DNA of 64,000 bases from assembly GCA_019912315.1 (NCBI GenBank), contig JAIOJA010000042.1, positions 62,001 to 126,000 of the forward strand, given 5' to 3'. Position 1 is the first letter of the stretch. Every line of letters starts with the position of its first letter. Shown here piece by piece: positions 9,314 through 17,484 of this stretch. This stretch comes from Planctomycetota bacterium. GTDB taxonomy: Bacteria; Planctomycetota; UBA8742; UBA2392. The notes beneath the pieces are model-generated. The model was not told where the DNA came from. It saw nothing but the letters and a program-made list of their open reading frames with translations, and did no database searches. The translations under genes and the position numbers were made by a program.

Positions 9314-10306
9314 GTGTTCCTTGGACCGACCGGCGATACCCTGTTCTACAAGCGCCGGGTAGACGGGCTTGACGCGCTGTTCGTCTTCCAGCCTGACACT
9401 GGCAGAGTCGAAGTCCACGCACAGATTGCCGGCAGCAAGGACCAGCTTCGCGCGTGGCCTACGCGCGGCGGGCGCATTATCGTCTGCAACGGTTGGCCGC
9501 GGGTGGACGGCGGGCTTCGTTTTCGCTTCTATGATGGGCGGCAGATATCAGAGTTGCTTGGGCGGCAGGCCCCGAACCTGAACACGCTGCTTACCGACGT
9601 GCCAACCCTGGGCGACTTCAAAGCGGAACGCTCGGCTCTGCCGGTGCCGGTGTTCGAGGCGGTCCAGGGTGAGCGCATTGTGCTGCCCGGGATCGCGCCC
9701 GACGCCACGGGGCGGCAGCGCCCTTCCGTGTACGAGATTGACGGCCAGGGCGCGGTGTATCGCACGGTACCGCTCACGTTTCTCAAAGATACCGCGCTGC
9801 CGGGCGGGCTGGCCACCGAGCCGAACGAGAAACGGCGTTGGCTGACGGTGGGGGACTCACACCACCTTTTCGTTCTCGATGCCGAAACCCATGAACTCGC
9901 GGGTGACGTGATCTGGCCCGCGGAGCAACAGGGGCTGGCGCGTGTCGCGTTTCATCCTGTGCGCGATGAGGCCTGGATCAGCGCCCTATCGAGCATTTTT
10001 GTGTATCGGCGCAGCACACTGCAACTGCTCGGCGAAGTGCCCGTTGAGGAAGAGCTGCGCTGGCACCGCGGTGAGCGTGTGCTCGGGTTCATCGGCACGG
10101 TGGCTTTCAGCCAGGACGGCGGCAAGGCCCTGGTCGCACGCCCCTTGTCGGGCGACGTACTTGAGGTGGATGTCGTGACCCGCAAGCGGGTCGGGCGCTT
10201 CCCGGTGGTGATTGACCCGCTCGAGCTTTGTTCGGCGCCGGGGGTCGGGCGCGTTTACGTGCAGAGTCTGCGCAACGGCAATGTGAGCTGGTTTCCCTAC
10301 CGCTAG
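9314..10306 (+). CDS. Beta-propeller-like protein, unknown function
   Basis: A 330-residue protein with repeated short beta-strand motifs (LFVFQPDTGRVEV, LFVLDAETHELAGDV, IFVYRRSTLQLLGEV, VLEVDVVTRKRVGRFPVV) typical of WD40/YVTN/NHL-type propellers of five to seven blades. No signal peptide is apparent from the GTG start at 9314, which has AGGAGAG directly upstream. It probably forms an operon with the aminotransferase before it. The partner or ligand is unknown. Confidence 0.65.
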   Translation: MFLGPTGDTLFYKRRVDGLDALFVFQPDTGRVEVHAQIAGSKDQLRAWPTRGGRIIVCNGWPRVDGGLRFRFYDGRQISELLGRQAPNLNTLLTDVPTLGDFKAERSALPVPVFEAVQGERIVLPGIAPDATGRQRPSVYEIDGQGAVYRTVPLTFLKDTALPGGLATEPNEKRRWLTVGDSHHLFVLDAETHELAGDVIWPAEQQGLARVAFHPVRDEAWISALSSIFVYRRSTLQLLGEVPVEEELRWHRGERVLGFIGTVAFSQDGGKALVARPLSGDVLEVDVVTRKRVGRFPVVIDPLELCSAPGVGRVYVQSLRNGNVSWFPYR

Positions 10307-10363
10307 AAATTTCTGTCGGGCGGTCCGGTGGTGTCGCCCGTTAACACGCTGTGAGGTTGATCC

Positions 10364-11593
10364 TTGAAGCTGCGCCTGGCCGTCAAGCTGCAACGCCTGG
10401 GTCGCCGGCTCGCGGTGTTTCCCGTGCCGACGCGACTGGGCTGGTATTTTATCGGCGCGTCGCTGCTGTTGTTCGGTGCGGGCAGCTTTTATGGCGAGCC
10501 CAGCTTCATACTGCTGAGTTGCATTCCCATGGCGCTTGTGCTGGTGAATGCGCTGGCGGTGTGGGTGAATATCCGACGGGTCGAGTTCAAGCGACAGCTT
10601 CCGCGCGAAACCCATGCGGGTGAAAGCGTTGACGTTACGCTGATGGTTCACAACGCGGGGCTGGTTCCGCGCTTCGCCCTCGAGTTCGATGACACCAGCT
10701 TGCCCGACCTGTATCGCGATGAATCCACCAATCTGGTGATGGCCATCAGCCCGGGATTCGTACAGAGGGCCCGCTACACAGGTGCTTTCGGGCGCCGCGG
10801 GTTACATATCCTGGACGCCATGCTGGTCACCAGCGCGTTCCCGTTCGGGCTGATGCGCATGACACGGCGCCTTGGCTTCCGCAGCGAGATTCTGGTCTAT
10901 CCCCGCCCGGCGCGCCTGTCGCCGGAGTTCGAACAGAAACTGCTGCGCAGTGCGAGATTTTTCGGCGAGTCGTCCGTCGCCAGTCGCGGACAGGAGGAAG
11001 TTTACGGGGTCCGCGAGTACCTGCCGGGGCAGAACGTTAAGCGCATTCACTGGCGCACGACTGCGCGCACGGGCAAGCCCATGATTCTCGAGCTTGAGGG
11101 CCGACAGGACGCGAGCTTCCTGATTCTGCTCGATACCTCGCCGGTCGGAGATGCCGGCACCCTGCGTATGCGTCTTGAGTCAGCCATCGGGCTGGTGGCC
11201 GGATTGATCTATTTCCTGACCATGCAGGGCGTACTGTTTCGCTTCGCCTGGTACGGCAACACCCTGCATGCTAGCCAGCCAGGGCGCGGCGACGCCCATT
11301 ACCATGCGGTCATGGAGCGTCTGGCCCTGGCGGGTTTCAGTGAGAAGCGCCCAGGCGAGTGGCTGGAGGAAGTGGGCGTCGGCATCGGCAACGAGGTGCC
11401 CGTGCTGATTACTCTGGGTCCCAAGGAGCACGCCGAAGCCAGCCTGCGTCTGGGTACCGGGGCAACGGTTGTCGGTGCCGGGGCGCCGGACTTCAAGGAT
11501 TATCTGCGGTTCGACCAGCTTGGAAGACGCAGCATTGCCTCAGGCGAGCTGCACCAGTCGGGCATCAGTTCACGACACAAGGCGGCACAATGA
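10364..11593 (+). CDS. DUF58-domain membrane protein
   Basis: A 409-residue protein with two membrane helices near residues 25-70 (WYFIGASLLLFGAGSFYGEP, ILLSCIPMALVLVNALAVWV), then a beta domain and the signature GQEEVYGVREYLPGQN followed by KRIHWRTTARTG. DUF58 proteins usually lie next to a MoxR ATPase and a TgpA transglutaminase, in systems thought to act on cell-envelope or periplasmic protein maturation. Here the transglutaminase follows with an ATGA overlap, but no MoxR gene is nearby. The start is TTG 10364. Confidence 0.92.
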   Translation: MKLRLAVKLQRLGRRLAVFPVPTRLGWYFIGASLLLFGAGSFYGEPSFILLSCIPMALVLVNALAVWVNIRRVEFKRQLPRETHAGESVDVTLMVHNAGLVPRFALEFDDTSLPDLYRDESTNLVMAISPGFVQRARYTGAFGRRGLHILDAMLVTSAFPFGLMRMTRRLGFRSEILVYPRPARLSPEFEQKLLRSARFFGESSVASRGQEEVYGVREYLPGQNVKRIHWRTTARTGKPMILELEGRQDASFLILLDTSPVGDAGTLRMRLESAIGLVAGLIYFLTMQGVLFRFAWYGNTLHASQPGRGDAHYHAVMERLALAGFSEKRPGEWLEEVGVGIGNEVPVLITLGPKEHAEASLRLGTGATVVGAGAPDFKDYLRFDQLGRRSIASGELHQSGISSRHKAAQ

Positions 11594-14037
11594 ACTCGGC
11601 CCGGCGCGAAGCACTGTACGGCACGCTTGCCCGCCTTTCGGGGCTCGGGCTGATCGTGCTGTGTGTGCTGTTCCAACGCCGCGGGTTGCTGGCCTGGAGC
11701 GAGCTTGTCTTTCTGGGGCTCTGCATCGCGTTGCAGGAGACTTTCCTGCGACTGCCGGTTCTGCGCAAACTGCGCGCGCCCATGCTGGTTGGATATTCAA
11801 TGCTGCCCCTGGCGCTGGTGTTGTTTCATGCGCGCGAAATTCACGCGTTCCGCGGCGACTTCGTGCAGATCGTGCTGTACACGCCCCTGCCGCTGGTGCT
11901 TGTCAGTGTGCAGATCATGGTCCTGTACGTGAAGGAGTCCGCGCGTCTGGTCAGCGTGGTGCTGGTGCTGGCGCTGTTCTCGACGGTCATTGGCGTGCGG
12001 CGACCTGTCGATGACAGCGTCTGGCCGTGGCTGGCCATGATCGGTGCGGCGGGCGCAACATTTCTGATGCTGCAGCATCCCGGCATGCTGTTCCAGGGCG
12101 TGTACGTGACACGGCGGCCCGGAACGACGCCACCCGCCGGCAGCCCCGGCGGTGTTGTGCGCGGTGCGTTCTTTTCCGTGCTGCCACTGTTCACGTGTTC
12201 CGTGTTGATCGCGTCCCTGCTGCTGTACATAGGAGCGCCGCGCTTTGAGCCTCAGGGAAAGGGGCAGGGCGGCATCGAGATCGCCAACAATCCGCCCACC
12301 GACGGTGGCCCTGACGGTCCCATCGACACGCGCAGGCGTGGCAACCCGCGCAATCCCCGCGATCCACGCAACACTGGCCCCGCCTCGGTTTCCGGGCTGG
12401 CCGAGGGGATTGACCTGGGTGACTTCGGCGAGATCAAACGTTCCGGCACGCCGGCGCTGACCGTCTCACTGGTCGCACCAGAGAACGACTTTGTTCAACA
12501 GGTGTACATGCGCGCCTTTACCTATGCAACATTTGACGGGTACTCGTGGCTGCCCTTGCAATCGAATCCCCGTGACGTCGCGGCCTTGTCGTCCGGCGCC
12601 GACCGCCCGCTGCGCGGCGCGCCGGCGGCAACGCGAGGGGGGCGCCGCGACCGGCGCTATCGCGTGACGGTACTCGAGGCTGGGATCGGCGGGGGTGGCC
12701 AGCTTCCGATGCCCGTTGAGCCCTACGCCCTGCACGGCTATCGCGGCGAGGCCTACTACGACTCCGTGACGCAGACGCTTCGGGCGCCGCAGGCCGGCGA
12801 AGGCACCGTGTATGACGTTACGGCCGGGCAACTGCTGCTCAGTGACAACCAGATGAAAGATGAACTCAACGGCACTCTGCCCGACCTGCCGACACACATG
12901 GACTACCTTCAGGTTCCGTCCGAATTGCGCGCCGGCATCAAGCAACGCTTCAACCAGACGCGCGTAACGGGTGACGGGCTGTATGACCGCTTTGAGTTGA
13001 TGGCCAATACCGCGGGGGCGTATACGACGGCTTCGGGCATCGTCCATATGTTTCGTACCGCCGAGACAGAAGACGGCAAGGCGTGGGTGTATTCGCTGGA
13101 TTTCCGCCCGGAGCCTGGCGCCGACGCGATCGCGCGCTTTCTTGACACCAACAACCCGCGCGACCGGATGGGGCACTGCGAGTACTTCGCGACGGCGATG
13201 TGCATGTTGCTGCGCTGCTTCGGAATACCGTCACGCGTGGCGGCGGGGTTCCTTGCTACCAAGCCGGACGAAAACGGGCAATTCAACGTGAAGGCCTCGG
13301 CGGCGCACGCCTGGGTCGAAGTGTGGATCGATGGTTTCGCCTGGGTCACGTTCGACCCGACGCCCGGAGACGATGATTCGGGCGGTGAAACGGACGAACC
13401 CGTCGTGGAGCAACCGGCGCCGGACAACCCGGAGACGGGTTCGGAAGCGACAACACCCGACGCTGCGAGTGCGGCCGCGGTTGACCAGCGAGACTGGGTG
13501 GAGCGCTACGATGCGACGCGGCAGCAGGAGCTGTTCCGCGAAATGGGGTCCTCCCTGCGCGCGGGTCTGCGGAATGTCGATGAGTTCCTCCTTGGGCTGA
13601 CTTCGTGGTTGCCGGGCTGGCTGCCGCGCAGCGGTATCCTGAGAAGCACCGCGCTGGTCCTGCCACCCGCGGTGTTTCTGCTGCTGTTCCTGCTTGGGCG
13701 GCGCAGGCGCAAAAGGATCGAAGCGAAAGTCCTGCAACAGATGGGGGAAGGCGGCAAAAAGCGCCAGCGCGGACTGTACCTGCAATTGCTGCTGTTGCTG
13801 GCGAAGTACGGCTACCAGAAACGACCAAGCGAAACGCCCCGCGAGTTCGCCGACCGGGTGACGCGCCGCGGCGGCGATCAGCACCTGCCGGTGGTTGAAC
13901 TCACGGAGCTTTACTACGCCCTGCGCTTTGGATTGAACGAGAGTCTGGAAAGCGACTTCAGGCGCGCACTCGTGACGTATGCCGACGCGTTGAAGGCCGC
14001 GCCTTCGGATGCCTCGAACCCGCCTCGCCCGGCGTAG
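11590..14037 (+). CDS. TgpA-type membrane transglutaminase (DUF3488-transglutaminase-DUF4129)
   Basis: An 815-residue membrane protein. An N-terminal block of about six helices (residues 10-215, DUF3488-like) precedes an extracytoplasmic transglutaminase core whose triad can be placed at C530 (MGHCEYFATAM), H573 (AAHAWVEVW) and D589 (TFDPTPGD). A single helix follows (TALVLPPAVFLLLFLLGRRR), then a cytoplasmic DUF4129-like tail (ELTELYYALRFG). Start ATG 11590 overlaps the DUF58 stop in ATGA; the frame is open further upstream, but that part reads across DUF58. The last 80 bases overlap the convergent BatA-like gene. The TgpA family is known as a cysteine transglutaminase/protease of the envelope. 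Confidence 0.93.
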   Translation: MNSARREALYGTLARLSGLGLIVLCVLFQRRGLLAWSELVFLGLCIALQETFLRLPVLRKLRAPMLVGYSMLPLALVLFHAREIHAFRGDFVQIVLYTPLPLVLVSVQIMVLYVKESARLVSVVLVLALFSTVIGVRRPVDDSVWPWLAMIGAAGATFLMLQHPGMLFQGVYVTRRPGTTPPAGSPGGVVRGAFFSVLPLFTCSVLIASLLLYIGAPRFEPQGKGQGGIEIANNPPTDGGPDGPIDTRRRGNPRNPRDPRNTGPASVSGLAEGIDLGDFGEIKRSGTPALTVSLVAPENDFVQQVYMRAFTYATFDGYSWLPLQSNPRDVAALSSGADRPLRGAPAATRGGRRDRRYRVTVLEAGIGGGGQLPMPVEPYALHGYRGEAYYDSVTQTLRAPQAGEGTVYDVTAGQLLLSDNQMKDELNGTLPDLPTHMDYLQVPSELRAGIKQRFNQTRVTGDGLYDRFELMANTAGAYTTASGIVHMFRTAETEDGKAWVYSLDFRPEPGADAIARFLDTNNPRDRMGHCEYFATAMCMLLRCFGIPSRVAAGFLATKPDENGQFNVKASAAHAWVEVWIDGFAWVTFDPTPGDDDSGGETDEPVVEQPAPDNPETGSEATTPDAASAAAVDQRDWVERYDATRQQELFREMGSSLRAGLRNVDEFLLGLTSWLPGWLPRSGILRSTALVLPPAVFLLLFLLGRRRRKRIEAKVLQQMGEGGKKRQRGLYLQLLLLLAKYGYQKRPSETPREFADRVTRRGGDQHLPVVELTELYYALRFGLNESLESDFRRALVTYADALKAAPSDASNPPRPA

Positions 14038-15910
14038 TATCGTCCGCGCGCGGCATGGCGTACTTGCGCCGGAACCAGAACCAGTCGAACAGCAACAGCG
14101 CGCCGCCCAGCAACGCCAGCCAACCACGCAAATCCAGATCACTGCGTTCGGCGGCGTCATCGAAGCTGTCCATCCAGACCGTGAGTTCACTGACGTCCGG
14201 TTGGGCCACCTCGCCCAGACTGATATCCGATTCCCGTGCGTCCAGCAGCCCAACCCCGATCAGCGGCAGGTCCGTTTCCTCAAGGTCTGTGAACTCGTAG
14301 ACGCCGACTTCGTCGAAGTGCAGGGCCCGTCCAGGCGTACCGGGTTGCGGCGTTGCGGAGTTGTGCCCATCGGTCAGCGGCGCGTACAGGAAGTCATTAC
14401 GCCCGACCAAAGGTCGCACCCTCACGGACTCACGGGTGCTGATCGCGGCACGAGGCAGGGGGTCGCGCTGACGGCGCACGTGGTCGAACCAGTTGGCCCA
14501 GAAAATCAGGAAAGAGACCTTGCCCGTGAAGCCTGTCGCCGTTTCGTCGAAAGGAAACGCGACCAGCAGGTCCTGCATCCCGTCGTCACGGTCGATCAGG
14601 GCCAGTGCGGCTCCGGGCCCGCTTTCCAGCACGGGTGCCAGGCGGCGCGCGGAGTCAATCCCGATGACGGCGGGAATCCGTATGTCCGGCGTACCGGCGC
14701 CGCGCCACAAAAAACTGGGGGACGGGCGGGTGGCTCCGTCATCCACGTCTGATGCGCCGGCGAACAATACACCCGGCGGAGCGGCGTGGGGTGCCAGGTA
14801 GGCCGACGGCAGGCGCGGCTGCGTGCCGGAAGAAGCGGAATCGCCAAAGATATAGCTGGTGGCGTCCTGGTCTTCGCGCCCGGATTGCAGGCGACGGACA
14901 ATGCCCATGGTGGCTTCGATCGCGTCGATGACGCGTGCCAGGGCATCCGGCACTTCGCCCGTGATCACGACATCCTGAACCGGCAGCTCGCTGTATCGCA
15001 GGTAGGCGGTGTTGTCGAGCATGAGCCCGTCGTCAAGCTTGAGCGTCGCGCGGTAAAGCCCGGGACGCATATCCGTGAACGTGATGGCATTGCGTTTGTC
15101 CGACGCAAGGGTCACGTCGCGGGCGTCCACGAGTTCCGCCGCGCCTCGCGCCTGAACGCGCTCCAGCAGAACAGAAACCCGAAGAGGCTTTTCCGACCCC
15201 TTCAGGTCAACGGCGAAGAACAGGTCTACCTGCCCGGGGCGGGGCTCGCTCAGGTTGGCCGACACAAACCCCACGTTCAGCTTGGGTGTGCCTGCGGGCA
15301 CGAAGTACGCGCGGCTGAGTTCCCCGGGTATGTGATCGCTGATCAGCACGACGCGGCGCTTGCCGTCTGTGTCGATTTGTTCCAGGGCGCGCACAAGGGA
15401 TGCGTCGGAAGCGCCGAAATGCGCGGGCTCCAGCCCTTCCACGTTTGCCAGCGCGACGCCCGCTTCCGCGTCGCCAGGGCCGACGGCGCGCAGGTTGCCG
15501 TCCCACGCCAGTACGGTGATGGCGCTGTTGCCGGCGGCGTCAATAACATCGCGGGCACGGGCTTTAGCGAGCGTCATGCGTGATCCGCCTGGCTCAAAGG
15601 CGTTCATGCTCGCGGTCGTGTCTATCACGATGGTGACCGGCACACCCCGAGTTTCGCCGCCGGGGATGCGCAAGCCGGCAAGCGCGAGCACCAGCGCGGT
15701 CAGAGCCAGCAGCATGAGCAGCAGGGAAAGAGACTTTTTGAGCCGCTGAAAAGGCGAGGTCGCAATCTGCGCCCTAGCGACGCCGGTCCACAGCACGACG
15801 GCCGGCACGCGTTTGCGCACGGGCTTGTGGCGCAGCATGTACAGCAGCAGCAGCGGGGCAACAAGCAGCCCTAGCCACAACGCCGCGGGGCTCGCGAACC
15901 AGTTTGCCAT
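13958..15910 (-). CDS. BatA-like membrane protein with von Willebrand factor A domain
   Basis: A 650-residue protein. The N-terminus is the BatA/aerotolerance module (LGLLVAPLLLLYMLRHKP, then a second helix LSLLLMLLALTALVLALAG). A von Willebrand factor A domain follows with VIDTTASMNAF as a DxTxS-like metal-site motif. The long middle is extracytoplasmic and beta-rich. A further hydrophobic segment (LRGWLALLGGALLLFDWFWF) lies near the C-terminus, before a basic tail. Such proteins occur with DUF58 and TgpA genes. Here the gene is on the opposite strand and its 3' end overlaps TgpA by 80 bases. Confidence 0.85.
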   Translation of the reverse strand: MANWFASPAALWLGLLVAPLLLLYMLRHKPVRKRVPAVVLWTGVARAQIATSPFQRLKKSLSLLLMLLALTALVLALAGLRIPGGETRGVPVTIVIDTTASMNAFEPGGSRMTLAKARARDVIDAAGNSAITVLAWDGNLRAVGPGDAEAGVALANVEGLEPAHFGASDASLVRALEQIDTDGKRRVVLISDHIPGELSRAYFVPAGTPKLNVGFVSANLSEPRPGQVDLFFAVDLKGSEKPLRVSVLLERVQARGAAELVDARDVTLASDKRNAITFTDMRPGLYRATLKLDDGLMLDNTAYLRYSELPVQDVVITGEVPDALARVIDAIEATMGIVRRLQSGREDQDATSYIFGDSASSGTQPRLPSAYLAPHAAPPGVLFAGASDVDDGATRPSPSFLWRGAGTPDIRIPAVIGIDSARRLAPVLESGPGAALALIDRDDGMQDLLVAFPFDETATGFTGKVSFLIFWANWFDHVRRQRDPLPRAAISTRESVRVRPLVGRNDFLYAPLTDGHNSATPQPGTPGRALHFDEVGVYEFTDLEETDLPLIGVGLLDARESDISLGEVAQPDVSELTVWMDSFDDAAERSDLDLRGWLALLGGALLLFDWFWFRRKYAMPRADDTTPGEAGSRHPKARPSTRRHTSRVRA

Positions 15911-15955
15911 GGGGTGTTATTACGAAGTTGTGCCTGCCGGTGCCAGTTAATGAAA

Positions 15956-15980
15956 GCGGGCAGCGCCGTGCGCTGCCCGC
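15956..15980 (-). terminator. Hairpin terminator downstream of the STAS/zinc-ribbon gene
   Basis: A perfect 11-bp stem, GCGGGCAGCGC with GCGCTGCCCGC, closes a three-base loop. Read on the minus strand it is followed by TTTCATT. It lies 16 bases past the stop at 15997, as expected for intrinsic termination, though the T tract is short. Confidence 0.75.
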
Positions 15981-15996
15981 CGGGGTAATGCGTGCC

Positions 15997-17103
15997 CTAG
16001 CGACGGAAGCTCATGACAATCACGGTGCCGCCCTTGGGGTGGGGGCGCATCGCGAGGTCAGGCATGATCTGTGCCGCTGCGGGGAAGTACGCCCGCGGGT
16101 CGCCCTGAAGGGTCGGGCCCGCAACGATGAATTTGATCTGGAGGTTGCGGCGTGCCGGCAGGAACGCGACGGCGTAGCTTTCGTAGATGTGCCCCTGGTA
16201 GCAGTTTTGGAGCACGCCTTGAAGAATCTGGTCAAGCCCCTGTTTGAGCTGGTTGTAGTCGCCTTCGCTGTAACCACCGCGGCGACACATGGCGCCCAGA
16301 TACAGGTTGAAACCTTCACGGCATTCCGGTGTGAAGGCCAGCGTGAGTTGGCTGGTCGCGGGCGCGAGTTCAACGCCGAACTGCGGGTCAACAACGAACG
16401 CCGTGGCACAGCTCGGGCACTTGTAGCGCCCAGTCTGGCTAACCTTGAAGCTGGCGCCGCAATTCGGGCAGGCCACGACCTGCGGGTTGTCGCGCGATGG
16501 CGGCACCCACTGCCCGGTGCCCGGGCGTTGACCGTACTGCCCAGTGGGCGGGCGCTGCATGGAGCCTGTCTGGCGCTGGACGGTACCTGTCTGGCGCTGT
16601 TGCGGGGCCGGTTGCCGCTGCTGGCCCGTGGGCGGACGCTGCTGGAACTGACCGGTGGGCGGACGCTGCTGCGGAGGCGGTGCATATTGCTGTTGGGGCG
16701 GGGGGGCGTGTTGCTGTGCGGGCGCCGCCGCAGGTTCGCCGCCTTTGCTCGAGGCGAGGAAGTTCACCGCTTCATCTTCATTCGTGAAGATGCGGAAGAA
16801 CGAGTTCAACCCGAGCATGTCAAAGACAACCTTGACTTTCGGGTGAACGCGAATCAGCGCGAGCCCGCCACCAACCTTTTCCAGGTTGTCAGCGGTAGCA
16901 ACAAGACTGCCCAACCCGGTAGAGTTGACGTACTTGATGCCCTGCATGTCGAGCACGAAGTTCGTGTAGCCGTCTTCTTGCAGTTGCTTGAGCTGGGACT
17001 CAAACGAGATGACGGTGGTGGCGTCAATGGCGCCCTCAACGACAACCCGGGCCGTGTTGGCCAACGCATCTATCGGCGTGATGTCAAAGCGTAGATCGGT
17101 CAA
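15997..17103 (-). CDS. STAS-domain protein with Gln/Pro-rich linker, zinc ribbon and C-terminal domain
   Basis: 368 residues in four parts. The first is a STAS domain (residues 1-115; MQGIKYVNSTGLGSLVATAD holds the serine that is phosphorylated in anti-sigma-factor antagonists). Next comes a disordered linker built of QQRPPTGQ-like units (about 120-205). A zinc ribbon follows (CPNCGASFKV, then YKCPSCATAFVV), and last a C-terminal domain of about 130 residues with no name I know. Start TTG 17103 is chosen because AAGGAG sits just upstream; the frame is also open to TTG 17127. STAS proteins act in partner-switching control with Ser/Thr kinases. The linker units recur in the divergent neighbour at 17485. 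Confidence 0.82.
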   Translation of the reverse strand: MTDLRFDITPIDALANTARVVVEGAIDATTVISFESQLKQLQEDGYTNFVLDMQGIKYVNSTGLGSLVATADNLEKVGGGLALIRVHPKVKVVFDMLGLNSFFRIFTNEDEAVNFLASSKGGEPAAAPAQQHAPPPQQQYAPPPQQRPPTGQFQQRPPTGQQRQPAPQQRQTGTVQRQTGSMQRPPTGQYGQRPGTGQWVPPSRDNPQVVACPNCGASFKVSQTGRYKCPSCATAFVVDPQFGVELAPATSQLTLAFTPECREGFNLYLGAMCRRGGYSEGDYNQLKQGLDQILQGVLQNCYQGHIYESYAVAFLPARRNLQIKFIVAGPTLQGDPRAYFPAAAQIMPDLAMRPHPKGGTVIVMSFRR

Positions 17104-17484
17104 GGGTGCTCCTTGGATGCTGCCCAATGTGCAAACGCGCCAAAACGCAAGTTATGCACACCCCCAATACGGGGATCATCTTGAAATACGAGTTTAGACC
17201 GAGGTTCGTCTGGCTTGTCATTGATACATCACGTCCAACTTAGCGTCAACCGCAAACAAGAGTTACGAGATTTGGAACGAGTCACATCTTTGTCCGCTGA
17301 CCTTGTCACCCGTCAGGGGTGTTCTACAATCGGAGAACCGGTATGCGTGGTTCATACCCGATTACTAAACGATTGAGGCGTATCGGCTTGCGTCCGCGAC
17401 GCGGCATCGGTACATAGCGGCATCTCTGATTCGGGCGACGTACACAACCGTCGCCGGCACGGCTTTGCGACTGAATGGCGCCGA
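17104..17484. other. Divergent intergenic region between the STAS and GspE-N genes
   Basis: About 380 bases without a supported gene. It must hold the promoters of both divergent genes, but I could not pick a convincing -35/-10 pair. Two small hairpins are visible: GGTATG/CATACC around 17341-17359, and a 7-bp stem GGCGACG/CGTCGCC at 17434-17455, about 30 bases before the GspE-N start, where it would lie in the leader. Confidence 0.5.
17434..17455 (+). promoter_or_regulatory. Hairpin in the leader of the GspE-N gene
   Basis: GGCGACG pairs with CGTCGCC around an eight-base loop (TACACAAC), ending 29 bases before ATG 17485. It has no T run, so it is not an obvious terminator; it could be a leader structure or an operator. 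This is a structure seen, with no known role. Confidence 0.35.

Noticed and set aside
11359-11589. N-terminal extension of the TgpA gene
   Set aside because: It reads in another frame through the DUF58 gene. ATG 11590 overlaps the DUF58 stop in ATGA and begins the family-like sequence.
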